Of a stretch of DNA of 64,000 bases, positions 1 to 7,536 are shown one piece after another. The notes beneath the pieces are model-generated. The model was given only the letters and a program-made list of their open reading frames with translations, ran no database searches and was not told the DNA's origin. This DNA is from Methylobacillus gramineus (GTDB lineage: Bacteria; Pseudomonadota; Gammaproteobacteria; Burkholderiales; Methylophilaceae), in the NCBI RefSeq assembly GCF_020532675.1, contig NZ_JAJAVE010000001.1, positions 992,001 through 1,056,000 on the forward strand, written 5' to 3'. How positions within the stretch are numbered: position 1 is the first letter of the stretch; each line of letters starts with the position of its first letter. The translations under genes and the position numbers were made by a program.

Positions 1-218
1 CTATGACTGGCATAGCCCGGAATCGTCAATAAAAAAGCCACGGCCAGCCCCCAAAGGGCAGAGGAAACAGGCTGGCCGTAGTAAGTCTGTCCCGCAATCA
101 CCACATAACCCAGGCCAAACAACAAGGCTCCCAGGCTAAGTGCGTTGGGAATTCTGCGTTGGGTGAAGTCATAAAAACTGATGATGCCAGCCCAAACAGA
201 TATGATCAAAATTGACAT
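1..218 (-). CDS. Prepilin peptidase, CpaA/TadV type (A24 family), C-terminus outside window
   Basis: Partial gene; only the first 72 codons lie in the window and the frame is still open at the edge. The start is the ATG at 218. The protein opens with a hydrophobic segment followed by FYDFTQRRIPN (residues 15-25), the first conserved block of A24 aspartic prepilin peptidases, where Asp17 would be the first catalytic aspartate. A second hydrophobic stretch follows after about residue 28. In Tad systems this membrane enzyme removes the leader of Flp pilins, and an Flp pilin gene lies directly upstream on the same strand, which supports the call. The second catalytic aspartate cannot be checked here. 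Confidence 0.82.
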   Translation of the reverse strand, partial: MSILIISVWAGIISFYDFTQRRIPNALSLGALLFGLGYVVIAGQTYYGQPVSSALWGLAVAFLLTIPGYASH

Positions 219-250
219 ACGGTTAACTATTTAACGTATCAATCAATATA

Positions 251-436
251 TTAAGCTGGAGGTACAAGTGCATTTTGAATACTCTGGAAAATACCTTTCA
301 CTGCATTTCCGACAGGAGTGACGAAAACTGAGAGCACCACGGCTACCATCGCAGCAATCAAGGCATACTCAATACCGCTCGCCCCTTCCTCATCGTGATA
401 CAGATTAACCAGGCATTGCTTTATCGTTGCTATCAT
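251..436 (-). CDS. flp: Flp-type (type IVb) pilin
   Basis: A 61-residue pilin precursor. The chosen start is the ATG at 436, about eight bases behind a good AAGGAG ribosome binding site; the ATG at 442 sits too close to that site. The sequence shows the Flp signature EEGASGIEYALIAA: cleavage is expected after Gly18, with Glu at +5 and Tyr at +6 of the mature pilin, followed by a hydrophobic helix of about 20 residues. It would be processed by the prepilin peptidase encoded just downstream and assembled into Tad pili used in surface adhesion. The rest of the tad locus must lie to the left of the window. Confidence 0.9.
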   Translation of the reverse strand: MIATIKQCLVNLYHDEEGASGIEYALIAAMVAVVLSVFVTPVGNAVKGIFQSIQNALVPPA

Positions 437-470
437 TTTCATTCTCCTTGCATGGACTAGAAACACCACT

Positions 471-620
471 GGACTTTACGCTTGCGCAAGCCCAGTGCTT
501 AGGCATCACCACTACTGCAAATTTGATAAATGTGATAAATATGATATTCCCTCAATTTACTTATCGTCAAGCAGGGAATGTTCTTTAGGCTGCAAAACAA
601 GGGAGGAGAACAAACAGGAA
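471..620. other. Intergenic region upstream of flp
   Basis: Gap between the flp start and the terminator of the pterin dehydratase gene. It should carry the flp promoter, but I see no convincing -35/-10 pair. The open frame at 495-830 on the plus strand has no family resemblance and runs through the terminator, so I do not treat it as a gene. Confidence 0.4.
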
Positions 621-656
621 AAAAAAACGGCTGAGAATCATCTCAGCCGTTTTTTT
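621..656 (-). terminator. Rho-independent terminator after the pterin dehydratase gene
   Basis: Perfect 10-bp arms (627-636 and 641-650) around a 4-base loop, flanked by an A-run on the left and a T-run on the right, so it could work in both directions. It ends the minus-strand cofactor operon that begins at 5125. Confidence 0.9.
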
Positions 657-671
657 AAGTATTACCGCTCA

Positions 672-1052
672 TTAGTCATCATATTTGAGATATTTGAAGC
701 GTACATCCTCATTGGGTGTTCCTTCCAGTGCACCCGCTTCCTTCCCGGGTTGCCACTGGATCACCGATTCAATCTTGCGGGCAAGCTCCCAATCCTTGTC
801 GGTAATCCCTTTGGCACTGTGTGTACATAGCTTGACGATGACAAAGGCATAGGAAACCGTCAGGTCAGGATGATGCCAGGCCGCCTCAGCCAGGTGCCCT
901 ACGGTATTCACTACCATCAGGGTAGCTTTCCAGCCACTGGTTTTGTACTTGCGCCTGATCCAGCCATCCTCATAATACCAATGGGGCAGCTCGGCTTTGA
1001 GCACAGACTCTATCTCGGCTTCGCTATACACACGTTCATTAGATTCACTCAT
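672..1052 (-). CDS. 4a-hydroxytetrahydrobiopterin dehydratase family (PCD/DCoH)
   Basis: 126 residues from the ATG at 1052, preceded by AAAGGA. The hallmark of the pterin-4a-carbinolamine dehydratase fold is present: HLAEAAWHHPDL with H60-H61-P62, then T77-H78 and a final KDWELARKIE helix. In the classical reaction this enzyme dehydrates 4a-hydroxytetrahydrobiopterin for phenylalanine hydroxylase. No hydroxylase gene is nearby. The gene closes an operon of methylofuran and H4MPT biosynthesis genes, and pcd-like genes are known in H4MPT clusters of methylotrophs. A role in methanopterin metabolism is therefore more likely here, though the reaction is not established by sequence. Confidence 0.85.
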   Translation of the reverse strand: MSESNERVYSEAEIESVLKAELPHWYYEDGWIRRKYKTSGWKATLMVVNTVGHLAEAAWHHPDLTVSYAFVIVKLCTHSAKGITDKDWELARKIESVIQWQPGKEAGALEGTPNEDVRFKYLKYDD

Positions 1053-1065
1053 CGATTTTCCTTTC

Positions 1066-1695
1066 TCAATTCCAGGAACATCTGACCGGCAAGCCAACAC
1101 GTTCCAGCTCGTCGTAGACAAATCCCTCACTAAAGGCAACACAGTCTTGCCGCCCTACTACCCAGGTATTAAAGGCTTTGCCTGCAATATGGTCACCAAA
1201 ACCGGCATCAACAAACCCTTCCTTGGTCAGCTTTTCCAGCGAAACCTGCTGATCTGCATCGGGCCGTGAGGACTTGACCAGAATCAGGTGTTCAGCATTG
1301 AGCTTGGCGGCCAAGTGAGCAGCCAGACTGTCAGATGTAATTTCCCAGTTCATGGGAATGGTGTCATCGGCACATACCATATCGCTGGGCAACCACACAA
1401 TCCCGCGATGCTGCCAGCCACGCTCGGCGATTTCCAGCTCGCTGCGTGCCGTCACCAGGCGCGGACTAAGGCCTGTCATCAGGACACCATACTGATCCAT
1501 CGCCATGACTGCCATGCGATGAGCGGTAGCATCATCAATGCCGCTACTGATCTGGGCATCCCGTACAGCATCGGCAAAAATCCCGCCGCCCGGCACAATC
1601 AACACCTTGCCATCCCCATGACGGGCCACCGTATCCAGCCAGATATTCAACTCTGGAGACCCTAACAGACTGCCGCCGAGCTTAATGACCCACAT
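1066..1695 (-). CDS. Amino acid kinase family protein, MfnE-like (C1-cofactor biosynthesis)
   Basis: 209 residues with the amino acid kinase fold: an N-terminal IKLGGSLL strand-loop (4-11) for phosphate binding and a VPGGGIFAD loop (about 34-42). It resembles the small kinases found in H4MPT/methylofuran clusters of methylotrophs and methanogens; the archaeal member MfnE phosphorylates aminomethylfuran-methyl phosphate during methanofuran synthesis. The start at 1695 overlaps the end of pabB by 14 bp, indicating translational coupling, and the pterin dehydratase starts 13 bp downstream. The family and operon context are firm. The exact substrate is inferred, and a generic uridylate- or acetylglutamate-kinase role is unlikely because the protein is short and lies in this cluster. 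Confidence 0.75.
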   Translation of the reverse strand: MWVIKLGGSLLGSPELNIWLDTVARHGDGKVLIVPGGGIFADAVRDAQISSGIDDATAHRMAVMAMDQYGVLMTGLSPRLVTARSELEIAERGWQHRGIVWLPSDMVCADDTIPMNWEITSDSLAAHLAAKLNAEHLILVKSSRPDADQQVSLEKLTKEGFVDAGFGDHIAGKAFNTWVVGRQDCVAFSEGFVYDELERVGLPVRCSWN

Positions 1696-3070
1696 GTTGA
1701 TTTCCTCGGAAATACTCTACAAGTTGCAGCATAGTCGACGCCTTATCCCAAGTTTCGCGATATTCTTTATCCGATTCGGAATCAGCCACAATCCCGCCTC
1801 CGGCCCAAAAACGTATTTCGCCAGCAGAGTACACTGCTGTGCGTATGGCAATATTGGTGTCCATATTGCCATCAAACCCGATATAACCGATAGCCCCACA
1901 ATAAATTCCGCGGCGATGCGGTTCCAGCTCCTCAATGATCTGCATGGATCTCAGTTTGGGGGCACCCGTGATGGAACCACCAGGGAAACAGCCTCTGAGC
2001 AGGTCTATCGCCGTATGCTCCCCCTCCAGCTTGCCTGTCACGATGCTCACCAGGTGATGCACGTTGGTATAGCTTTCCAGGGTGAACAAACGATCAGCCT
2101 TGACTGACCCTGTGGCGCAACTCTTGCCAATATCATTGCGCAGCAAATCGACAATCATCAGATTTTCCGCACGGTCCTTCAAGCTGTGTTGTAACGCTGT
2201 CGCCTGCGCATGATCTTCTGCAGGGTCACTGGAACGTGGCCGTGTACCTTTGATAGGACGGGTTTCTACATGACGTCCACTCACTTGCAAGAAACGCTCT
2301 GGAGAGCCAGACAACACCTGCAGGCCGGGTAAATTCATGAAGGCAAGAAATGGGGCTGAACCTACGCTGCGCAACCGTTGATAGGCAATCCAGCTATCGC
2401 CTTCCGCCTGTGCGCTAAAACGCTGTGCAAGATTGACCTGGTAGCAATCTCCCTCATGAATGTAGTGCTGGATTCTGTCAAATGCGCGCTCGTAAGCCGG
2501 AAGATCGAGATTGGAGGCTGTGTCTGACATGACATGAAATGAGGATGCAGATGCTAAGTGAGGAGTCGGGTCAGCAAACAGAGTACACAGATCAGACCAG
2601 CGGTTGCGCGTTTCTTCATGCAGAGTAGAGGACACCAACCAGGTCTTTTGTTCGCGATGATCCACCACCACCGCCCAGTCATAGATGCCCACCATCATTT
2701 GCGGAATATGCTCACCATCAATCGCATGTGCTGGCAGTTTTTCAAGGCGTCGAGCCAGATCATAACCAAAATAGCCCACTGCCCCTCCTGTAAAAGGCAG
2801 ATCTCCCGGCAGCCTGGCGTATTGCTGCAACACCTGCTTCAACAATGCAAATGGATCTTCCGTGGAAATGCGTTGACCATGTTGATCGTGAATTTCGGTC
2901 TCATGACCCTGAGTGGAGAATGTCATCACCGGATCAGCGACCAGAATATCGTAGCGGCCATAATCGTTATATGGTCGGCCACTATCGAGATAAATAGCCC
3001 ATGGCCGTTGCGCAATCCGTGCAAACAGCGTGGAGCTATCGGATTGATAGGGGAGTTCTTGTCTTAACAT
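1682..3070 (-). CDS. pabB: Aminodeoxychorismate synthase component I (PabB)
   Basis: 462 residues from the ATG at 3070, two bases after the stop of the upstream gene. It has the anthranilate synthase I/PabB architecture: an N-terminal regulatory half and a C-terminal chorismate-binding half with RPIKGTRPR (about 267-275) and GGSITGAPK (about 363-371). PIKGT rather than PIAGT is typical of PabB over TrpE, since the lysine forms the covalent intermediate. It converts chorismate plus ammonia to 4-amino-4-deoxychorismate on the way to p-aminobenzoate. p-Aminobenzoate is a building block of both folate and H4MPT, so its place in a C1-cofactor operon makes sense. No pabA or pabC lies nearby. Confidence 0.9.
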   Translation of the reverse strand: MLRQELPYQSDSSTLFARIAQRPWAIYLDSGRPYNDYGRYDILVADPVMTFSTQGHETEIHDQHGQRISTEDPFALLKQVLQQYARLPGDLPFTGGAVGYFGYDLARRLEKLPAHAIDGEHIPQMMVGIYDWAVVVDHREQKTWLVSSTLHEETRNRWSDLCTLFADPTPHLASASSFHVMSDTASNLDLPAYERAFDRIQHYIHEGDCYQVNLAQRFSAQAEGDSWIAYQRLRSVGSAPFLAFMNLPGLQVLSGSPERFLQVSGRHVETRPIKGTRPRSSDPAEDHAQATALQHSLKDRAENLMIVDLLRNDIGKSCATGSVKADRLFTLESYTNVHHLVSIVTGKLEGEHTAIDLLRGCFPGGSITGAPKLRSMQIIEELEPHRRGIYCGAIGYIGFDGNMDTNIAIRTAVYSAGEIRFWAGGGIVADSESDKEYRETWDKASTMLQLVEYFRGNQHVGH

Positions 3071-3072
3071 GT

Positions 3073-4128
3073 TCACTTTATGCCCAGGTTGGCCACGGCA
3101 TATGCAGGCAGGCATACCCCCGCCCAATTACGTACATTATCGGATTCAGCTTTTAGCAATGAGCTGACATCAATGAATTCATGACCCAATTGCTGGGCCA
3201 GTTCGCGCACAAGAAAAGTACCGACGCCGGCGCCAATAAAAGGAGTTCCAGGCGCAATCAAATTGCGCGAAAGGTGACGCAAGGCCGCGCGACGCAACAG
3301 CCCCAGCTGTTGCTGCTTGAAAGCCTGCGCCAAATGCACCCAGGCGGCACTGTCTGCATCTGCAGAGTCTCGCCCTACCATGCGTGCCAAACGGCGATTA
3401 GTTTCCTCAATCGACTTGCCTGCGCCATCTGCAGTGGCAGCCATATCCTCCATCGGATCCAGATCCCCTGTGAGACGGTACACATCTGCAGTGGTCGCAA
3501 AATGCTCAGCGGCCACATTCTGCCACTCACCCGCAAAAGTAATACTGGAGGCCAATGCCATCAATGAGCTACGGATCACACCGGTATAGATCAACTCTTC
3601 CCGCTGCATTCGATCAGCATCACTAATGCCCAGGTTGGCCGGAATCCCATCATGCAGCAAAACAAAATCAGCAGTCGTACTGCCAATATCAATAAACAGG
3701 CCCTGCTTTAACTTGCTTGCAACAAAGGCAGCACTTGCCAGCCAGTTGGCCGAGGCAATCGCATTAACCTGGGCCTTGATATGCTCAAACGTGACGAAAC
3801 CACTCTTGCCTGCAAAGAAAAGTACTTCATCGCCCAGCTGAGCCTTGATGCGGCCAGCAATTTCCAGCACGCCTGTCGGCCGATCAGGAAAGATATCCGC
3901 CAGCTCACCAGTCATTGTGACCACATGCGTAGCCTCAACCGGGCCAACACGTTGCAGCACTTGTTCAATGGCTTTATCCAGCTCGCCCAAGCCATGCCAT
4001 AACGGGCAAGATAACTGCATGACATTGACCGCTATGCCATCAGTTTTAATCAACGCGGCCTTGAGATTGGCACCGCCGATATCCCAGCCGAGGATAAACT
4101 TCTGTGTAGACTGTATCGGTTCAGACAT
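3073..4128 (-). CDS. Hydantoinase/oxoprolinase-like ASKHA protein, MfnF-like (methylofuran biosynthesis)
   Basis: 351 residues. The N-terminus GWDIGGANLKAA (about 14-25) and the later FIDIGSTTADFVL (about residue 146) are the phosphate-1 and phosphate-2 loops of the ASKHA ATPase fold. It matches the 'H4MPT-linked C1 transfer pathway protein' group, whose archaeal member MfnF condenses the furan moiety with gamma-glutamyl-tyramine in methanofuran synthesis. It overlaps the ATP-grasp gene upstream by 8 bp and is followed two bases later by pabB, so it sits inside one transcription unit. Because bacterial methylofuran carries tyrosine rather than tyramine in characterised species, the substrate may differ slightly from that of the archaeal enzyme. 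Confidence 0.8.
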   Translation of the reverse strand: MSEPIQSTQKFILGWDIGGANLKAALIKTDGIAVNVMQLSCPLWHGLGELDKAIEQVLQRVGPVEATHVVTMTGELADIFPDRPTGVLEIAGRIKAQLGDEVLFFAGKSGFVTFEHIKAQVNAIASANWLASAAFVASKLKQGLFIDIGSTTADFVLLHDGIPANLGISDADRMQREELIYTGVIRSSLMALASSITFAGEWQNVAAEHFATTADVYRLTGDLDPMEDMAATADGAGKSIEETNRRLARMVGRDSADADSAAWVHLAQAFKQQQLGLLRRAALRHLSRNLIAPGTPFIGAGVGTFLVRELAQQLGHEFIDVSSLLKAESDNVRNWAGVCLPAYAVANLGIK

Positions 4129-5125
4129 TCAATTTGACTTCGACTCTATTGCGCTGCAAATCCTGCGGCAGCTGGAGTTGCTCATTATAGAACAACTCCA
4201 GTATCAGGCGTGCCGGGTTATGGCCGATTGCGCCATGCAAGCCAGCATATGAGGTCGTCAAGCGCGGGTTCACCTCCAGCATATGCACTTGTTGCTGCTG
4301 ATCTACTATCACATCAATACCGACATAGCCAAACAACTGGGGCATGGCCTGGGCTACTTGAGAGGCAATGACAGTAAATTGCTGCCAGCAATCCGCCATG
4401 CCATTCAGCACACTGCCCGAATAGCTGAAACTATCATTCTCAAGCTGAACGTTTTGCTGGTTACAGCTTAATACCCATGCGTGCCCATGCTTGCAGAGCA
4501 TGGAAATACTGGCCGCGTGCCCCTCGATATAGGGCTGTATGATATGGCTGACCAATCGGCCCTGCCTGAGCCATTCCAGCAATTGTTCCTGGTGCTCAAA
4601 GTAATGACTATCTTCACAACCCGCACCATCATCAGGCTTTGCTACCCAGGCAGACGCAACCGGCACACTGGGAAAGTGATGGCTATCCACCACAGTCATT
4701 CCTGCGGCATGCAATAATTGAAAGGTAGCGTATTTGCTGGACGCAATCTTCACCACCTCTGCCGGGCTGGACAAAGAGCACTTGCCCAATAACGCAATCA
4801 TCTGAGAAAGACGGTATAAGACCCCATCGCTCTCAGGAGCGACCGGCCATACCAGATCCGCCTCCAGCATGGCCTGCTGCCAGATTGGCCAAGGATCAGT
4901 TTGCGCTGGCAATATCTCTACGTGTTCCACATTGTCAGGCACAGGCAAACGGGCATCACTGACAATCATGACCTCGACATTATCAATGGAAGCCAGGTCA
5001 TGTAGCAGCGCATCGCGCATGAGCAATGCTTCCTGCGCCAGGGACCCTGGAAGTTCCTCGCGGTATAATCCACCGCTAGTGATGTACTCACAGACAAAAA
5101 TTTTCACAGGTTTTTGTTCAGGCAT
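4121..5125 (-). CDS. ATP-grasp ligase, MfnD-like (tyrosine/tyramine-glutamate ligase type)
   Basis: 334 residues from the ATG at 5125; the frame is open further upstream but that extension would run into the divergent gene. The N-terminus KIFVCEYITSGG begins a pre-ATP-grasp domain, followed by an ATP-binding region (VVKIASSKYATFQLL, AWVAKPDDGAG) and the metal-binding strand MLEVNPRLTTSYAGL near residue 282. Proteins of this type in methanogens (MfnD) attach glutamate to tyramine in methanofuran; the methylotroph homologue would act on the aromatic part of methylofuran. It is the first gene of the minus-strand operon. There is no clear Shine-Dalgarno sequence before the start, and only 19 bases separate it from the divergent HisA-like gene. 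Confidence 0.75.
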   Translation of the reverse strand: MPEQKPVKIFVCEYITSGGLYREELPGSLAQEALLMRDALLHDLASIDNVEVMIVSDARLPVPDNVEHVEILPAQTDPWPIWQQAMLEADLVWPVAPESDGVLYRLSQMIALLGKCSLSSPAEVVKIASSKYATFQLLHAAGMTVVDSHHFPSVPVASAWVAKPDDGAGCEDSHYFEHQEQLLEWLRQGRLVSHIIQPYIEGHAASISMLCKHGHAWVLSCNQQNVQLENDSFSYSGSVLNGMADCWQQFTVIASQVAQAMPQLFGYVGIDVIVDQQQQVHMLEVNPRLTTSYAGLHGAIGHNPARLILELFYNEQLQLPQDLQRNRVEVKLNV

Positions 5126-5144
5126 GAAATATGAAGGAAGATGA

Positions 5145-5870
5145 GTGAAAGTTATCCCAGTAATCGACTTGATGCATGGGCAGGTCGTGCATGCCAAAAA
5201 AGGCGAACGTCAACATTATCAACCTATACAGTCAGCGCTTTGCAATTCCAGCGCGCCTCTAGATATCGTGGCGGCTTTGCTGGAATTATACCCATTCAAG
5301 CAGATGTATATTGCGGATATTGATGCCATACAACAACGAGGCAATCACAGCGGCACGATTGCCGAAATTACCAAAGCCTACCCTCAATTGGAAATCTGGC
5401 TGGATGCAGGCATATCATCGGTGGCGGATCTGGCTACCTGGACTGACCTGAATCTTCAAATAATCATAGGTAGCGAGAGCCTGTCTGACCTTAACACTTA
5501 TCAGGCAATTGCTCAGGCATGTAATGCGCGCTTTACGCTTTCACTGGATTTCAGCCTGGCTGGCTATCAAGGCCCGGCAGAATTACTCAGCAATATTGAG
5601 TTATGGCCAGACAATGTGATCATCATGACGCTACAGCAGGTAGGCAGCCAGGCGGGCCCAGATTTCGACAGGCTCAAGGCTTTTAAACAAGAGCACTTCC
5701 ATCTGAACATTTATGCCGCAGGTGGCACACGCCATCTGCAGGATGTAATGCATCTGGCACAACTGGAGATTGCGGGTGTATTGGTTGCCAGTGCCTTACA
5801 TCATGGCAGCCTAAGTGCGACAGAACTGTTCAAGATCAACCCAGCAAGTCACCATCCAGGCCAGCACTGA
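5145..5870 (+). CDS. HisA/HisF-related TIM-barrel protein of the C1-cofactor gene set
   Basis: 241 residues from a GTG start at 5145, four bases after a strong AAGGAAG site (5134-5140). It opens with KVIPVIDLMHGQVVHA, the hallmark N-terminal strand of HisA (ProFAR isomerase), and keeps IYAAGGTRHLQDV and a late GVLVASALHHG phosphate-binding segment. It lacks the usual overall HisA sequence, and the window has no his operon. HisA-like paralogues are conserved with H4MPT/methylofuran genes in methylotrophs and methanogens, but I know of no settled reaction. A phospho-sugar or phospho-furan intermediate is a plausible substrate; this is inference. Confidence 0.72.
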   Translation: MKVIPVIDLMHGQVVHAKKGERQHYQPIQSALCNSSAPLDIVAALLELYPFKQMYIADIDAIQQRGNHSGTIAEITKAYPQLEIWLDAGISSVADLATWTDLNLQIIIGSESLSDLNTYQAIAQACNARFTLSLDFSLAGYQGPAELLSNIELWPDNVIIMTLQQVGSQAGPDFDRLKAFKQEHFHLNIYAAGGTRHLQDVMHLAQLEIAGVLVASALHHGSLSATELFKINPASHHPGQH

Positions 5871-5892
5871 ATCGCCTCGATCAGCCAAAAAG

Positions 5893-5928
5893 AAAACGCC
5901 CCAACATTTACATGCCGGGGCGTTTTTT
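5893..5928. terminator. Bidirectional terminator between the HisA-like gene and fae
   Basis: GC-rich inverted repeat (arms about 5893-5902 and 5917-5926) with flanking A and T runs. It lies between two convergent genes and can serve both. Confidence 0.88.
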
Positions 5929-5974
5929 CTACTAGCCTAACCTGTTATCCAGGTTAGCACTCCACATCAAGCAA

Positions 5975-6511
5975 TTACTTAGCTTGGAATGGGTGAGCAG
6001 ATTCCTTATATGCCTTCAGTACATCAGCAACCTTAGGCTCGCGAGCTACAGCGCTCTTGATAGCTTGCTTAGTCGCTTGGTAGTTCCACTCTTGGATACG
6101 CTCGTCAAGATCAGCACGGCTGTCGATAAATACGCCTACAGAGATGAATACGTCATCAGCTTCTTCTTGAGGAATAGTGCCATCAGCAACACAATCCATC
6201 ACAGCCAAAGCGATACCACGTTGTGCTGGGCCAAACATTTGAACAGCTTGCTTACCGTTCTTGATAGTTACTTTATTGAACATTACAGTCGCTGGCTTAA
6301 CCATCAGGTTAGGTGCAACAATAGCCAACAGGCCATTTACGCCTTCTTTTTGGTCAGTAAGCGTACGGCAGAAAGCATCTTCTGCAGCGCTACCACGTGG
6401 GCCAATAATCAGATCGATGTGAGCTACGTTCAGCAGGTCAAGGCCGCTGCCGTCAGGACGATTGTCAATAACAAGAGCTTCACCTACTAAAACACGATCA
6501 ATAACTGCCAT
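5975..6511 (-). CDS. fae: Formaldehyde-activating enzyme
   Basis: 178 residues from the ATG at 6511; a TTG twelve bases upstream is in frame, but the GGAG site is well placed only for the ATG. Fae catalyses the condensation of formaldehyde with H4MPT to methylene-H4MPT in the cytoplasm, the entry step of the oxidation pathway. The family blocks are clear: MAVIDRVLVGEALV, AHIDLIIGPRGSAAEDAF with the conserved histidine proposed as catalytic acid, and FGPAQRGIALAVMDCV. The loop before AHIDL (about residues 17-29) looks a few residues longer than in the textbook Fae. The gene is monocistronic, with its own promoter and terminator, which fits the very high expression known for Fae. Confidence 0.96.
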   Translation of the reverse strand: MAVIDRVLVGEALVIDNRPDGSGLDLLNVAHIDLIIGPRGSAAEDAFCRTLTDQKEGVNGLLAIVAPNLMVKPATVMFNKVTIKNGKQAVQMFGPAQRGIALAVMDCVADGTIPQEEADDVFISVGVFIDSRADLDERIQEWNYQATKQAIKSAVAREPKVADVLKAYKESAHPFQAK

Positions 6512-6620
6512 TTCATTCTCCAATATAAAGTTTCCGTAGAAACAAGCCTGACATTGCCGGGTTAGCTATGCCATAAAGTGCTTTACGTCTGTTTAACGCC
6601 AAGCCGAAAATTTGGTTGAT

Positions 6621-6650
6621 ATTATACATTGTTTATGAAATTCATGTGAA
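6621..6650 (-). promoter_or_regulatory. Sigma-70-type promoter of fae
   Basis: On the minus strand, TTCACA (6645-6650) and a perfect TATAAT (6621-6626) are separated by 18 bases. Transcription should begin near 6614, giving an untranslated leader of about 100 bases before fae. Confidence 0.65.
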
Positions 6651-6811
6651 TTGTCACACGATTCATTTGCTTCCATACCAACCAATATACAAAACGCCTC
6701 GAAGAGCTTGCTATTCATGCCTAAAAGAGCATCAATCGCTCACACGATGGCGATTAGTACATCCTGCTTCCTGATAAGTTCACCAGCAGTAAAAATATCG
6801 GGGTAAAAACA
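6651..6811. other. Gap between the fae promoter and the hexuloisomerase terminator
   Basis: About 160 bases without a coding frame. I see no further clear signal here; upstream activator sites for fae may lie in it. Confidence 0.35.
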
Positions 6812-6849
6812 AAAAACCCGAAAAATCTATGATCAATTTTCCGGGTTTT
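6812..6849 (-). terminator. Terminator of the hexuloisomerase gene
   Basis: Inverted repeat with one bulge (arms about 6814-6826 and 6836-6848) ending in a T-run when read on the minus strand, just beyond the gene stop at 6873. Confidence 0.85.
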
Positions 6850-6872
6850 CGATTACTTATCTTCTTGCAAGA

Positions 6873-7418
6873 TTACTCAAGGTTAGCGTGAATAGCACGC
6901 ATACCCTCTTCAGTCAGTCCTTTTTGATCCACCAGCTTGGCAATGGTAGATTCGAGGAACAACAAGGTAGACAGCTCAAAGATGGTTCCCATTGGCATGC
7001 CGTGGGTCTTATCAAAGGCATGTGCATCGTTACCGCCAACTGGCACTACCAAGTCAGCCAATTCCGCCATTGGCGACTGTGCCTTCATGGAAATTACAGC
7101 AATCTTGGCACCTTGGCTCTTGGCTTTTTTCAGCAGGGGAAGCAGAGTCTCGGTTCCACCGGAACCAGAGATCACGATGAACAAGTCACCAGCCTGGATA
7201 CTGGGAGTAACAACCTCACCCACCATGCTGACTTGGTAACCCGCGTGTACAAGACGCATGGCAAAGAAACGGGATACCAACAAGGAACGGCCAGCACCAC
7301 CAATGAAAGTGCGACCAGCACCCTCAACCAGGGACAAAATCTGGTCTTCAAAACCTTCTGCAGTGCTGTTCAAGACACTGGTCAGCTTGTTAACAACAAG
7401 CTCTTGATATTTATTCAT
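6873..7418 (-). CDS. hpi: 6-phospho-3-hexuloisomerase
   Basis: 181 residues from the ATG at 7418, behind AAGGTG. A single SIS (sugar isomerase) domain is visible: FIGGAGRSLLVSRFFAMRLVHAG (about 38-60), the phosphate-binding serine-rich loop ISGSGGTETLLPLLKKAK, and GMPMGTIFELSTLLFLES near the C-terminus that supplies the catalytic glutamate region. It converts D-arabino-3-hexulose 6-phosphate to fructose 6-phosphate, the second step of the RuMP pathway. The synthase gene lies directly upstream on the same strand but a strong hairpin stands between them. The length is standard for the family (also named PHI, rmpB or hxlB). Confidence 0.94.
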   Translation of the reverse strand: MNKYQELVVNKLTSVLNSTAEGFEDQILSLVEGAGRTFIGGAGRSLLVSRFFAMRLVHAGYQVSMVGEVVTPSIQAGDLFIVISGSGGTETLLPLLKKAKSQGAKIAVISMKAQSPMAELADLVVPVGGNDAHAFDKTHGMPMGTIFELSTLLFLESTIAKLVDQKGLTEEGMRAIHANLE

Positions 7419-7463
7419 AGCAATCACCTTAATTTAAACGATGATGAATTGTAAAAAGCATAA

Positions 7464-7513
7464 TAAAAAATCCACCAACTTAGCTCAGGGAGCTATGTAT
7501 GGTGGATTTTTAT
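7464..7513 (-). terminator. Terminator between hexulose-phosphate synthase and hexuloisomerase
   Basis: Long inverted repeat: outer arms 7467-7476 and 7501-7510 with a smaller inner repeat, flanked by an A-run on the left, i.e. a U-run on the minus-strand RNA. It should end or attenuate transcription coming from the synthase gene. Confidence 0.85.
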
Positions 7514-7536
7514 TTTAGCTAGGCTTTAGCGAAAAA

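Noticed and set aside
495-830. 111-codon frame on the plus strand near flp
   Set aside because: It runs through a strong terminator and into the antisense of the pterin dehydratase gene.
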